A stretch of DNA of 64,000 nucleotides from the NCBI GenBank assembly GCA_014281115.1, contig JACONQ010000007.1, forward strand, positions 682,001-746,000, in the 5' to 3' direction. Below are positions 25,381 to 36,785 of this stretch, piece after piece; position 1 is the first letter of the stretch; the number at the start of each line of letters is the position of its first letter. The translations under genes were made by a program, and so were the position numbers. The notes below the pieces were generated by a model, which did no database searches, was not told where the DNA came from, and was given only the letters and a program-made list of their open reading frames with translations. The stretch comes from Laburnicola sp. R22_1 (lineage: Eukaryota; Ascomycota; Dothideomycetes; Pleosporales; Didymosphaeriaceae).

Positions 25381-26533
25381 AACCACTACCGCATCTTCGT
25401 GCGCGGAGCGCCAACTCCGCGCTCGTGCCATTTCTGAGCACTACAATGATCATCTAAACACTCACTCGTGGCCCAAACCGCTACAAGGAGAGAGACAATT
25501 CAGCTTTTCTGGCTTCGACGAATGGGCTGTCAACGGCGACTCGTTGTCTCAGTGGATCGATTTCTTGTCGCGTCCGGATCTAGTCAGTGATGACTCGATC
25601 ATTGGATCTACATCCACGGAATTCGCTCCCTTTGATTTCGATGACTTATGGGCAGATACCTGCAGTCCTAGCATTGGTTTTGAAGACTTAATTCAGACAA
25701 TTGATCCCAGTGTACTCGCTAGTTTCGCGACAGCTACCTCAACACCCCACATAAAGCCGCACCGTTTGCTTCCTCCTGTTGCTTCGCCTAGCTTCGAATT
25801 GCCTGTGCACCCAACCGGTAACGACCGGCGATGGACAGCAGAGCGTCTGGATGCTGAGGAGAGCATGTCTGTGCCCTGTGATTCTACACAGAGCTTAACA
25901 CCAAACACTGCATCCTCCTCCTCGGCATTCACCTTTCCGTCTCGACCAGACAATTTCGCTGCACCCACGGTAACTGGCGAAACATCTCGATCCGCACTGC
26001 GTTCCATCGCAACCCGAGGTGGCAGGTACAGAAAGCTCTCCCCATTGCCCATAAGTTTTTTCTGACATATACTAGTCGCCCTGTGAGCAACGTATCCGCG
26101 CCGTCAATCTGCAAAACGTGCCGACAAGTTTTCACACATCGAAAATCGCTGTGGAACCACGAACTATCATGAAGAATACTTCGCGCACGTTCCGTACACG
26201 GTATAACGCTGTGAGAGAAAGCTGTAGGTGTGCTAAAAAACGCTGTGAATCAAGGTAAAGCAATGAGACTGGTTTGGCGACCGTTCGGGGACAGAGCATG
26301 TGCAAATCGGCCGGCCCCTCATGGAGTCGATCACGAGCTGTACCATGGTCCACGGGTACCAAAGTTGACGACAATAACGTGACGCGGTTGCCTGCGCACG
26401 AAGGAACCACGAACAAGCTGAGCACAAGGGCAAACGATACGATTGCACCGTAGAGGGCTGCGGATACCGTGCGACGAGGGCAGCGAATCTGAGACGGCAC
26501 AAGGCAACTGTTCACGCTCGGCGGGTTGTCTGA
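25381..26533 (+). pseudogene. Decayed C2H2 zinc-finger gene
   Basis: A long open frame (25381-26023) has no in-frame ATG before residue SMSVPCDS, and encodes an acidic N-terminal region (FEDLIQTIDPSVLASF). A plausible intron, GTACAG to CATATACTAG (26024-26076), leads to a C2H2 finger half, ICKTCRQVFTHRKSLWNHE, that stops at TGA two residues later. Further downstream, 26393-26533 encodes a complete finger, YDCTVEGCGYRATRAANLRR followed by HKATVH, in a different frame and preceded by a stop. The pieces fit a multi-finger DNA-binding protein, but I could not join them with normal introns. Either extra exons are missed or the locus is degraded. Confidence 0.5.
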
Positions 26534-27517
26534 CATTTTTCGATTGGTCTTCAAATCGTCTAGCTTGTATTATTTAATCGACCTGTGGTATAGTAAGGGC
26601 TCCGAGGAGTTATGATGGTCTTTTGGCTGGGGCGTCGAGGTTGGAAATACGAGGTGAGCAAAACAGTTCCCCGCATTAATACTTGTCACTCGCAAGTTAC
26701 GTGTTGACAGAAGAGGTACGATGATTATGAAATTGCGACTTATGAAATTGGTACAGGCTATCATATCTTCCTCTGGCATAGACAGATTGGCTATTGTCTT
26801 GGCTGCTTACCGGCTTTGTACTCTGGCACAGGATTAGGGATATTGTCGGGATTCGCTCTTCCTTTTTCAGCTCTTGCATCTGAGTGAAGCGACGGTACAT
26901 TGCTCTGGCGGCAATCCGGCTACTCACCGGCGTTTATGGAAATATAGTATGTTAGGTCTTTGTGGACACAGAAAATAAATTAAACCCGTGCGCCAGCTCT
27001 CCTCGACCGTATGACTTCATGTATATGAGTTCTATTAGCCACTTGGACACTGAGGTGACAGGAGCCTCTTCGTCTTCTTCATGAACATTGTTGAGGGACT
27101 ACAGATTAACACCCCTGTTTGTTCTATGTGGTTTGAGGAATCCGCTGGTGAGCCAACTTAGTAGGCGTCGCTCTTTGCAAGTCACATTTTGTGCCAAAAT
27201 ATCCACCTATCGGAGTCAGTGGGCGGAGGGCTATATCTTGGCATGTGGTCTCACTGAGCTGAAGTACACCTTGACACTGCCACAGGTGACCTTATGCCAG
27301 CCTCATCCTCAACAGATTCTTGGACATCCGGTAAAGACTCCATCGCGCATTTAAAGAAATAATCTGACTTGATAACGGCAACTACCCTTTTTTATCATCG
27401 CCTTCAGTGCGTTGGACCCCGAAGCAACGAAAAGAGCTCGGGTCCGGATTGACTTAGCCTGACAAACCGACTCCCTGTACCAATAATCACTTCCACAATT
27501 CAAAACTCGAGACTCCA
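26534..27517. other. Intergenic, nothing supported
   Basis: Short ORFs only, with no domain features. One GTGGTCTCA motif lies at about 27245-27253. Confidence 0.45.
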
Positions 27518-28219
27518 ATGTCATCGACTGATACAGAACAACAACCGGAAATTTCCGAGGCTACGGGACAGCCACCAGAAGCCAATCCGAAGCCCAAGGC
27601 GTACAAATGGCTCTCCAAAGCCCAAAAACGAAAGATTCGACTGGGCATACAGAAGCGCACAAGACGCATTACAGCAGATCTTTCTGTCTCCGGCCGACCA
27701 GCAAGCTAAGCCGACGAAGCGTTATTTCCGCGCGCTCAATTACTCGACACCCCTTTAAATCACACGCACACCATTGCCAGGGCTCGGGCATTCCTCCCGC
27801 GTTACCAAACACGCCAATGTGAAAACGAGCACCATAACTTTGTGTGTGGTTGCCAAGTCAGTGTGCTGTGCGTTTCCTGTGGAGATGCCTGGGACGGTGG
27901 CGTGCCTCAGGCACGTTGCCCATGCCCAGCTTCCAGTGAACAGAAAAAGCAGCATTTCGATGCGCTTTGCCCTATGCACCGGACCTTGCCCAGGGGCTCG
28001 ACACCGGTCAAATGGTCAAGGGAGTCGTTCATCGCCCGCATCGCAATGCGGGTGCCGGTGTATAAGCATGTGAGCGCACTGCGGAAGCCAGGAGAGTTCG
28101 AATTCTATCTCGTATCCATGAAGACCAAGACAGGAGAAGTCTGGAAGTTCGATGAAGGCAGCTTTGGAGAATTACGGCGATCAGGGGGGCGCGTCGATTT
28201 CAGGATTTACAGTACGTGA
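27518..28219 (+). pseudogene. Small basic/Cys-rich protein gene with one in-frame TAA
   Basis: ATG at 27518 opens a frame that runs to TGA at 28217, 233 codons, interrupted only by TAA at 27707-27709. The first 63 residues are charged and basic (YKWLSKAQKRKIRLGIQKRT). After the stop the same frame continues with a cysteine-rich middle (CENEHHNFVCGCQVSVLCVS, CGDAW, CPCP, LCPMHR) and a C-terminal domain, FYLVSMKTKTGEVWKFDEGS. The cysteine spacing suggests a metal-binding module, but I do not recognise the family. No intron of normal size bridges the stop in frame. A CAA-to-TAA change would explain it. Confidence 0.6.
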
Positions 28220-28372
28220 GAGGTCTTCTGAAAAATACAATTAATGCAACAAGGAGTATCTATCCAGAAAGCATTGTGCCAACTTCGCTGTCCCTGTCTT
28301 GCTTCAACAACAACGCCATCATGATCCGATCTTACGTCTCGCCTCACTATCACACACTGAGGCTTCTTGATC

Positions 28373-29963
28373 CTAGATGCTCTGCTCCATCTCTGTGATG
28401 TACAACTTGATGTGACTCTCCATCTTGATGTACTCATCGTGGGCGGCATGGACTTCGTTCTCAATACTGTCTTTCAACTCCGCCATCTAAACAACATTAG
28501 CGTTTGACGAGAGAGCTTGACGGATCTATCGAGACGTACCTTCTTCTCTGTCTGCTCGATCTTCACCCTTCTCCTCTCGATATCTCGCCCCTTCTCGCCC
28601 CGCTCTTCAGCCAGATTGACATGCGTTTCGCGCAACTCATCCATTCTCTTGCGCGCTGCCTCGGCCTCGTCGTCCGCTTTCTTCTTTAGCTTATCCGTTC
28701 GCGCATTCACATTACCGAGTTGTTTTTGTAGCAGTCGCTCCTGCCGCTCAATATCCCGAACGTTGTTGCTGCGATCCGTCAATGCGTCTTGGTGTCTCGA
28801 CGCCTTTGCAAGCTCTTCCTCTTCCTTAGCGAGGTCGGCTTGGACATCGGTGAGCAAACGCGTGCAAGAAGTGACGTCGGTGGTGACTACTGCGAATGAC
28901 TCCGTCGACGTTTGAAGAGCGCGTGCGCGCCGATCCAATGTCTCGATCTGAGTCTTATCGTTGGTCAACCGATCATTCAAGTCGCGCAGAGAGTCCTCCA
29001 GGGCGGTCGGGCTCTGCTGAGTGTACGGCTTCAGCTTGAAAACCTCGCGCTGTATGTTCTCTCTATCTTCAGCCTTGTTCTGCAAGAGTGTCTTGAGCCG
29101 GTGTTGTTCTTCTTTTGCGCGAGTCAACTTCTCCTGCACCGCCTCTTGTCCCCTCTTCAGTTCAAGGAGTCGCGCCATCAGCTCGTTGTTGCGCTTCTCC
29201 TTCTCCTGCATCAGCCTCTGCGTCGCGGCGCGATTCCGCTCCAGGTCTGCGAGCTGCATTTCCTTGGCTTGCTTCTCGTCGTAGAGCTGCTCAATGCGAA
29301 GCTTTGTGCGCTGCGATTTGTTGAAGTGCTCGTCGATGACCTCGGTCTGCGATTCACGGAATCGGATGAAGTTGATCATGTAGGAAAAGATCTTGACAAG
29401 GCGGTGGTGGGTTGGCTTGTAGAGATCTGTGAAAGTGAAGTCGTGAATACCGCACTGTTCAGGGGGTTGAATATTAGCCTTGGTCGCTTCCCTCGACAGG
29501 AGAGTGTCGCAATCAGTGCGACGGAATAGATAATGAAACTCACTACCTCTCGCAGCAGCCTCTTCAAAGCAACGAAGAAGGCCATGAGATCGCGAGTATC
29601 ACTCGTGAATATCCTATCCGCATCTGGTCCGCAGAGATCCTCCGCCGCCGCGCGCATCGCTGGCGCTACCACGTCGCGTGTCGTGTTCATGATGACCTCG
29701 GCCATCCATTCGAAGACTTTCTGGATCAACGTCGGGTTTGGCTTCTGCAGGTCCGTGGACGTGAATGTGAGCCCGATAGGGATTCCGATATCCGTTATGC
29801 ATCCTGCAATCTCAGCGTCGGGCTTCATATGTTAGCAAGTGAGATACAGTGAGGTTGGTCGTAGGCATACCAGTGTCATGAAAATATCCGGCTCGGGCGG
29901 GGCAGCGGCGCGTTGGTTGTACGATGTGTTGCGCGCAACACTCATGCGCGGGTTGTAGGACAT
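28373..29963 (-). CDS. NUF2: Kinetochore protein Nuf2 (Ndc80 complex)
   Basis: Four exons: 29963-29871, 29822-29544, 29454-28540 and 28486-28373, all phase 0; 466 residues, the usual Nuf2 length. The N-terminal CH domain spans about residues 27-165 ([74 protein letters not shown]). The rest is an almost continuous coiled coil rich in E, K, R, L and Q. Nuf2 pairs with Ndc80 to bind microtubules at the outer kinetochore. The short first exon ([19 protein letters not shown]) and last exon ([20 protein letters not shown]) fit the family ends. Confidence 0.93.
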
Positions 29964-32747
29964 CTTTGCGTTCTGAAAATGTAAAGAGTTTCAACAATAA
30001 GGTCGTGTGGTAGGCGCGTGTGCATTCGTGGCAGTCGTGATGTTGACGCTTCTTGTTTGTTTACAAATGCCCGTTGCGATGGGCACGGGTGACGCTAGTC
30101 CTGAATAGGAATAGCCTGATCAGTGACGCGCTTGCCAGCCACAACCCCACCCATCCATATCTCCGACACGACGCACAATACAACACCCGTTGCCAAAATA
30201 TGACCGTCTAAGATCCTACGTTCCGCTAGATACTAATTGGAATCACACAATCAGTATCCAGTACTATCTGGGACTCAGAAACCAGCACTTTGGTGGTACA
30301 ACACCTTCCGCCTATATAATCTTACACTCGGAGTGATGGACCTCGACAGTTTGTGGACTATATCACCTCAACAAAGCAATAAAGATGAATTCCCCATCCA
30401 AATGAACCATCTCCTACCCGATCAACCGACGATCTAAAACCCCTACAACTAACTACACATGTAAACACCGAACATAAAAATCAATAGCTTGCTGCAACAT
30501 GCAGCATCATACCCTACTCGCATACGCGTTATGCAGAAGAAAACTTCTAGACTCATCAAGTGCAGCTAAGCTTGCAGACTAATAAGTATTGTTCACAAGC
30601 AAATCTTCCGCCTGACGGCGACTGTAGTAACAGGTGATTACACATGTTGTGTGTTGTGCGAGCCATCACTAGTACCACTTGAGCGAGTTCGTGTTGTTGT
30701 GTGTCAGACTGAGCGATACATATCTAGAGACTGCCGTTTTTGCAGACCGAGATTCGAAAGCCATAACCGCAAAATAAACAAAGTGTTCCCCACCCTCATA
30801 GTAGCGACAACGAAGTCAACAAAACAACCAACCCCGCAAAGAAAAAGCACATCCCACATCGAAAACAAACCATCTAACATGTGAATATTGCGTCGCAATC
30901 ATTGCACATCTAGTCACCCTCACATCGCAAGATGGCCATCCAAACGCCCGTCTCATGGCTACGGTGGCGCGCGCAAACGCTGCACCGCACCGCCGATGAG
31001 GGGAACCTGCTGTACCTGCGTAACTGACGCGTTTGACACGCCATGCTTCGATGGCTGCGTCCTGCTGTGGGGATCCGTGCAACGCTTTGATTACTTTTTC
31101 GGGTGTTATTTTAGGGAATCGATAGACTGCAACATGAGTGCCGTGTACCGAGAGTGCGCGAAGTCTTCTTTCACATAGCAACATGAGTGCGTGTGTATCC
31201 ATCAGTAGCGGGTTGAAAACCTTCCTCGAGATGAGGCGGGGCAGGTTTAGCCTGGAATTGACAAGTCCAAGACGCGGTCGCTCGATCGCATACCGGAGAC
31301 GGTTCTTTCGTCATGGTCAAATGAGGGAATGGAATGGTGTTTGGAATCCAGAATCGCCTCGACCTTGTCTCCCGAAGGACTGGTTGTGTCCACACAGGAC
31401 CGGATTAGCGAGACAGCCTTACAACGAAACATTATGTCTAGGATGCGCTGTTCTGGAACCATTTCCACCACCGCGTACGGGCAAATGTGTGACGATCAAA
31501 AGGAATACTTCCACAGCGGGAGTTGCACATGGAAGCCGTCTTGGCGGACAATGGATTGAGCAATCTGTGAAATGCAAAGCACGGACCGTTGCACCTGAAA
31601 CGTCGACATGGCTGATGATGTTGGGTGGCTAGGTAGCCTAGGTTAGATTCGACGTTATCCACAGCAAGCATGCGATCCAATCCGTGCGGTAGTGGGACGT
31701 GGGCGGTTCCCCACCCGGAGCTAACGTGCCCGCCATTGACGGCATCCATGCTCTTCCCGCAGACAGCTGCAGTGTGGCATGGCGTTGGCGGTGTTGTTCA
31801 ATACCTAGTGTAGATGCTGCTGTTGCTGCTGCAGCAGTCCTGATGGAGGCAGGCAGGCGATCTTGCCTAGTCGACCGGATGATGAGAGGAACAATGCCAT
31901 GGGCTTCGATGGCACGTCGGTGCAGGTCGGTTTCGGGGCATGATGGGCACTGCTGGGCAGCCACGAGAGCGACCGGGGAGCGCCGAGCAAGGCCCGTCGG
32001 CAGCCACACGCCAGGCCTTGACTCCTTGTTCACCGCTACAGGCCTGGCTTGCGACTTGCGACTGGCGCCGCGTTGCCGGCCATGATCGTCGAGGCTCACG
32101 CTGGCAGTGGCAGAGGAGAGCAGAGGAGCGCAGAGGAGCGCGCTAGAGCTGCCCTCTGCCGCGTGACAGGAGCGCTGGGTGTGGTAGACTGGCAGTCGGC
32201 AGGGGCGTAAGGATGAAGTGGCGAGAAGCGCGCAGGCGGCAGCACAGAAAACGCACAAATGCGCGCTGAGCTGGCGGCCCGCAGTGCACCTCGGCCAGTG
32301 TCGTATCTTCATACCGCCGCGCCGCACCGTTTCTCGCCTGACGGCCCCCATATTCTAACGTGAGCGTAAAGTTGGTCGCTGCGTCTAAAATAGTAGCCTA
32401 GAGGAGAGCGGCCGAGGGCGAGCCCGCGTTGTCGCTGGCGTCCAACCAAGGTTCAGTTCCACGCAGCCCCCTCCCATTCACCAACACATACACCAAACGC
32501 CGCCCTCGTCGACCGCACGCTGCTCCCTGCCACCGCTGCTGCTGCCCTCCTCACCGACAACAACGCACACCCCGATTCCGCACCCACGGCCCGCCATGCA
32601 GCCTGCCGACTGGCCCAGCGACATCAGATAGCCCGCACCGCCGCCCATTCCGACACGGTTCGCGCTCACGCAGTCACGTTGACGGCTCGCGCGCGCGCAC
32701 CACGTCGCCCCCTCCCGCCCAACGCTCGAGCGGCAGCCTCATTAGCC
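29964..32747. other. Intergenic, 2.8 kb, no supported gene
   Basis: ORFs on both strands (for example the minus frame 31638-32351) are not backed by domains or start context. From about 32400 the sequence becomes GC- and C-rich, as in the leader of the next gene. No tRNA or repeat is recognised. Confidence 0.45.
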
Positions 32748-35357
32748 ATGATGTGGCCGTTTGCGCGGCGTGGCGGGAAGGCCACTAGAATAAAAGAGGG
32801 TGGGTCCGCCTCGGTCGCAGACAGGAAGCGCCCTGTCGCAGGCTCGGCCGCAAGAGCACACGAATTCGCTAGCAAGGACGTCCTGAGAAGCTCGCCCACC
32901 CGCCGTACCAGTCGGCGGCGGCGCAGGAGTTCGCGCTCTAGTGCCTCCATGTGCGACCTCGACAAGGACTCGCCCACGCTCAAGGCCCTCGATGCCGGCT
33001 TTGCTAAAGAGCAGGGCCTCCCGCGCACCAGCGCCGACGACCATCTTACCGCCCTCCCCAACCAGCGTCGCCTCGAGCAGAGCCCGCACCTGCGTCCCGC
33101 CTCCCACCAGCAGCTCGGCAGCATCCCCTACAACTTCCAGTCCTATTCGCACTCGAGCCTGCCCCCGACGGCCCGCGAGCGAGGCAAGCTGCAGCGCCCC
33201 CAGTCGTTGCGTAAGCCCGTCACCGAGCCGTCCGCGCTCCTACGTCGTCTGTCCAGCAAGAAACAAATCCGTGAGCATGACCCCGTGCGCGAGGAGGAAA
33301 TCCGAGCCATGAGCATGCCGCTGCCGCAGAAGAGACCAGCAGGCAACTCGGGGGGCATGCTGCACCGAGAGAGCAAGAAGGTCAAGGGCAGTGCGCACCA
33401 TCGCTTTGGACGGCCCGAGTCCGACATTTCGCTTCCCACCGAAGAATCGCTACACTCGTCCATGTCCGGCAACTCAGAACCCCGCGCGTTCCGGGTGAGC
33501 GCCCTCGACTTGTTCTCGCCACGACCAACAGTACGGTGTTCAGTCGGCCCGCAGTACTACAGCGGCACTGACACATCGCCGTCCTCGAAGAAAAGTAGAA
33601 CCAGTCAGCGAGGGCGTCAACTGCCGGCCAGCCGGCATGGCAAGCAGGACCAGACACAGGACAAAAGAGACAGGAGAGGCAGTAGAATAGACGACCTGGC
33701 AGACGAACTTGACGCAGGCGCGTTAAGACAGATTTTAGAGCGGGACCAGAGGCGGAGAGAGAGGAAGAGAAAGGCCGATGAAGAGCGCTTGCGCCGCAGA
33801 CTAGAGCGTCGAGCAGAGAAGCAAAGGGCCGTAGAAGCTGGCCCACCTGGCACGCCTACCAGTCCTCGGAAAGACGCACAGGGCGCAATCGGTCTAGGCA
33901 TCGCGAAAGAGACGGCCACGCCTATGGAAGATGTCCGGCCCTCCACACCCCCGCGGCGTCCAGCTCCCCTTACACCACGCACAGAGGAGAACACCCAGCT
34001 TCCTACACCTCTTGAGAGTCCGATAGAGGAGCCTGTCATATCCAGTGCTCAGGCAATTCACTATTCCCGAGGCAGTGTCTCGGGCCCTGCTCACACCCGT
34101 GTTCCCTCCAACGTCTCCCAGATGCCCGCGCTCCTGTCAGAACAACTCGCCCATACGGTACCCGTCGAGTCAATCGAGCATACGCACGACCCGACAGCGA
34201 GTGGCTCACTCCATGCAGTAGACGCTACCGATACCGCTGCAACTTCCAAGAAGGGGTCCGACCGCCGCCGGAGCTCAGAAGGAAGGCGCATGGCGCTTTT
34301 CGCTTCCTTATTCAGACGTGGAAAACGAAGATCCCAAGACCCAGGCCGTACTACGCCGTCTGAGGTGTCGTTTTCGAACACGTCGCGAGAGTCCATGTCC
34401 CGCCAGCCACTACCCGCCCACTTGGTCGCTCCACCACCTACAGCCCCCATCACCATCAAACGACCATCCAGCGTCCCCCGTCGCACTAGGTCCAAGTTCC
34501 GGGAAGACCTACCCGAGTTCACTCCACCAGACTCGCGGATGCAATCACCCGCAATAGTACCTAATAGCGCTATTGCCGCTCGACGAAGAAGCCAGCCGCC
34601 TGCTGACCTACGTATCGAATCCAATAGTCCTGATACTGCCCGGACAGACTCACCAGTAAGCTCGGGAGTTCCCAAAGCGGGTGTGATGTCACAGTCTCTG
34701 GCTTCCGTCGATTCGGAAGGGTCATGGTTGTCTGGAAAGCCTATCAATCGCGGCTCTAACAAATCTCACCTGCGGTCCAGCATCGGGTCATCTGCTGCCC
34801 TCAAGAATCCCGAACAGTTTAATGCCTCGTATGAGGAGCTGGGCATACCAGACGACGAGTATTTCAAGAGGTTAACACCAGAACCTGATGAGCACCGTCC
34901 GTCACTACTCTCGAATGGTCTATTAAATAAAAGGCCAAGTAGTACCGCCATGTCACCTATGGATACCCCAGCTATCGCTGCTGATTACGACGACGAAGAG
35001 CTACCGCCCACTGTGACAAGGACGTCCGATGACGACGAAGAGCTAGTCAAAAACATAGTCGAACGACATCCCACTGTCATACATCACCAATCACGAGTAA
35101 AGTCGAGGGAGGGTTTGTTGAGTTTCTACAACGACGACGAGAAGCCCTCGTCCGATCAAGCCGTGCATAGCGGTATGTCTATTGAGGGAGAGTCGCCTAC
35201 ATCTGATAGTGAGCCTGTTCTCCAGCGCGCCAAGAGCGTTGATCTGGGAAAACAACACTTCCGACACCTCAGTGCAGGCTCGGCCAAGCTTCTGGACATT
35301 CCTCAAAAACGGGCGAGCTCAGCGTCGCAGAGCAAACTGACACAACAGGAACAGTGA
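32748..35357 (+). CDS. Large disordered basic fungal protein, unknown function
   Basis: Single exon, 869 residues from the ATG at 32748 (MMWPFARRGG). The frame extends upstream only to a TTG. The N-terminus holds an arginine-rich run, SPTRRTSRRRRRSSRSSAS, then DLDKDSPTLKALDAGFAKEQ and REHDPVREEEIRAMSMP, motifs I associate with a conserved but uncharacterised filamentous-fungal family. A charged helix, LRQILERDQRRRERKRKADE, at about residues 325-365 is probably coiled coil. Later parts are low-complexity with many SP/TP sites (TPTSPRK, STPPRRPAP, RRSSEGRR), so phosphorylation control is likely. No enzyme domain or membrane segment is visible. Nuclear or cytoskeletal location is a guess. Confidence 0.8.
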   Translation: MMWPFARRGGKATRIKEGGSASVADRKRPVAGSAARAHEFASKDVLRSSPTRRTSRRRRRSSRSSASMCDLDKDSPTLKALDAGFAKEQGLPRTSADDHLTALPNQRRLEQSPHLRPASHQQLGSIPYNFQSYSHSSLPPTARERGKLQRPQSLRKPVTEPSALLRRLSSKKQIREHDPVREEEIRAMSMPLPQKRPAGNSGGMLHRESKKVKGSAHHRFGRPESDISLPTEESLHSSMSGNSEPRAFRVSALDLFSPRPTVRCSVGPQYYSGTDTSPSSKKSRTSQRGRQLPASRHGKQDQTQDKRDRRGSRIDDLADELDAGALRQILERDQRRRERKRKADEERLRRRLERRAEKQRAVEAGPPGTPTSPRKDAQGAIGLGIAKETATPMEDVRPSTPPRRPAPLTPRTEENTQLPTPLESPIEEPVISSAQAIHYSRGSVSGPAHTRVPSNVSQMPALLSEQLAHTVPVESIEHTHDPTASGSLHAVDATDTAATSKKGSDRRRSSEGRRMALFASLFRRGKRRSQDPGRTTPSEVSFSNTSRESMSRQPLPAHLVAPPPTAPITIKRPSSVPRRTRSKFREDLPEFTPPDSRMQSPAIVPNSAIAARRRSQPPADLRIESNSPDTARTDSPVSSGVPKAGVMSQSLASVDSEGSWLSGKPINRGSNKSHLRSSIGSSAALKNPEQFNASYEELGIPDDEYFKRLTPEPDEHRPSLLSNGLLNKRPSSTAMSPMDTPAIAADYDDEELPPTVTRTSDDDEELVKNIVERHPTVIHHQSRVKSREGLLSFYNDDEKPSSDQAVHSGMSIEGESPTSDSEPVLQRAKSVDLGKQHFRHLSAGSAKLLDIPQKRASSASQSKLTQQEQ

Positions 35358-35796
35358 TTCATCTGCGGACAAGGGAGAAGGCATCAAGACCACGCATGTT
35401 TGCAAGACCGCGCCATTCATTCCTATTTCCTTTGTTTTTGTCAGTCCTTACTAAGACTATCACCTACCCAAGTCACTCCTTGTACATTTCCTTGCCTGTT
35501 TGAAGTCACTCATTTTACCTTTCCTTGGCTGTTACACACGGAAAAAAAACATATCTGGAATGGCAAACACTGTGGGTCTTGAGTCTCTTCCACGATCCCG
35601 AGAAAATCATGATTCCTGTTGGATTATTTGTTCTCGGCGCAGCGGAATAGTCGCAACGAACGTGGGGTATTTCGCAGTGGCTCATAGCGCGGCGTTGGCT
35701 GGCAGTTGATATCTAGCGATGCTCTATTTGATTTCCTTGGTATTAGACCAATGTGTACTGTACCATTAGCTGGCTAAACGATCAGCTATCTTTCCT

Positions 35797-36531
35797 CTAC
35801 TCGATCGGTTTCCTTTTTCGTTTTCTAATACTCATCACGGCTTCTGGGATCTGGCACAGGCGCAGACAGAGGGTCGGATTGGAGTCAGACCAGGCATTCG
35901 GATCCCAAACAGGCGCGCGGTGTTTTTGATATTCTTCTCTGGCTGGCACATGTGCCGCTTTGGACAGCGCGGTTTGCTGTGGCTTTGGAATGCGTGCTGG
36001 TTGTACGTTCCTACGAGGGAACAATTTATTGCTATAGAGGAGGGGCGTCCAGCCCGCGTGCATGCGGGTCCTACGCTTTCGAATACAGATGTATGATGGG
36101 CTTTGATACGGCGGAAGTGATTTTGCAATGCGAATGCGATAGTGGTGTAGCCATGGCGACAGGTGAGAATGGGCTGATGCGTCATCTATCATATCACGGA
36201 TGGTGGGGCAACAAGACGAGAACTTCAGGATGCGCTCAAGCGCCGTCCATGTGTCCGCAGCTAACCACTTCGTCCGTAGGGCTGCGTATTTCACCAGCTG
36301 CCATTCGTCTGGGAGGCTTTTGCGCGCGGCGGCGGCACTGGGGCTGCAGGTGTGCTGCATTGATGCCGAAGACCCGCCAGCGGCTGCCTTTGTCGGCCAA
36401 GACTGGAGAAGCACGTCATCGCAACGCAGCGCATTCCAGTCCGTAATCAACAACAGCCCACCTTCGGATTTATCATCAGCCGTCCTCGCAAAGACCGCCA
36501 GGGTCCTCTCCTCCAGCTTCCCAACATACAT
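35797..36531 (-). CDS. Possible small hypothetical protein
   Basis: An ATG-initiated frame of 244 codons, starting MYVGKLEERTLAVFARTADD. It is rich in Trp, Ser and basic residues, with no domain, signal peptide or membrane segment that I recognise. It lies between the tail of the disordered-protein gene and the thioredoxin promoter, and the opposite strand also carries long open frames. It may be spurious. Confidence 0.3.
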   Translation of the reverse strand: MYVGKLEERTLAVFARTADDKSEGGLLLITDWNALRCDDVLLQSWPTKAAAGGSSASMQHTCSPSAAAARKSLPDEWQLVKYAALRTKWLAADTWTALERILKFSSCCPTIRDMIDDASAHSHLSPWLHHYRIRIAKSLPPYQSPSYICIRKRRTRMHAGWTPLLYSNKLFPRRNVQPARIPKPQQTALSKAAHVPAREEYQKHRAPVWDPNAWSDSNPTLCLRLCQIPEAVMSIRKRKRKPIE

Positions 36532-36785
36532 TCACCTCTTGACTAAACGTCTCGTAAGTCTCCCTGTTTTCTCTGTTCGCTGCCCGGCAACGCTGCTGCC
36601 CTGTCTGTCTGCGCAGGGACTCCCGCGGCTTTGCCGAGTTTGCAGCCAGCCCTCTCCCCCGAAAATAGGCCCATCTTTCCAGTCCCGCAATTGTAATCAG
36701 AAGCGCTGCTTGACCTGTCCAGTGCATTCCATCTTTGAAATCCGTCCCCTTCACACATTGTCTCACCCTTTGTCCTTATATAACC

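Noticed and set aside
31638..32351. 237-codon minus-strand frame in the upstream region of the 869-residue protein gene
   Set aside because: GC-rich shadow with no domain or good start context.
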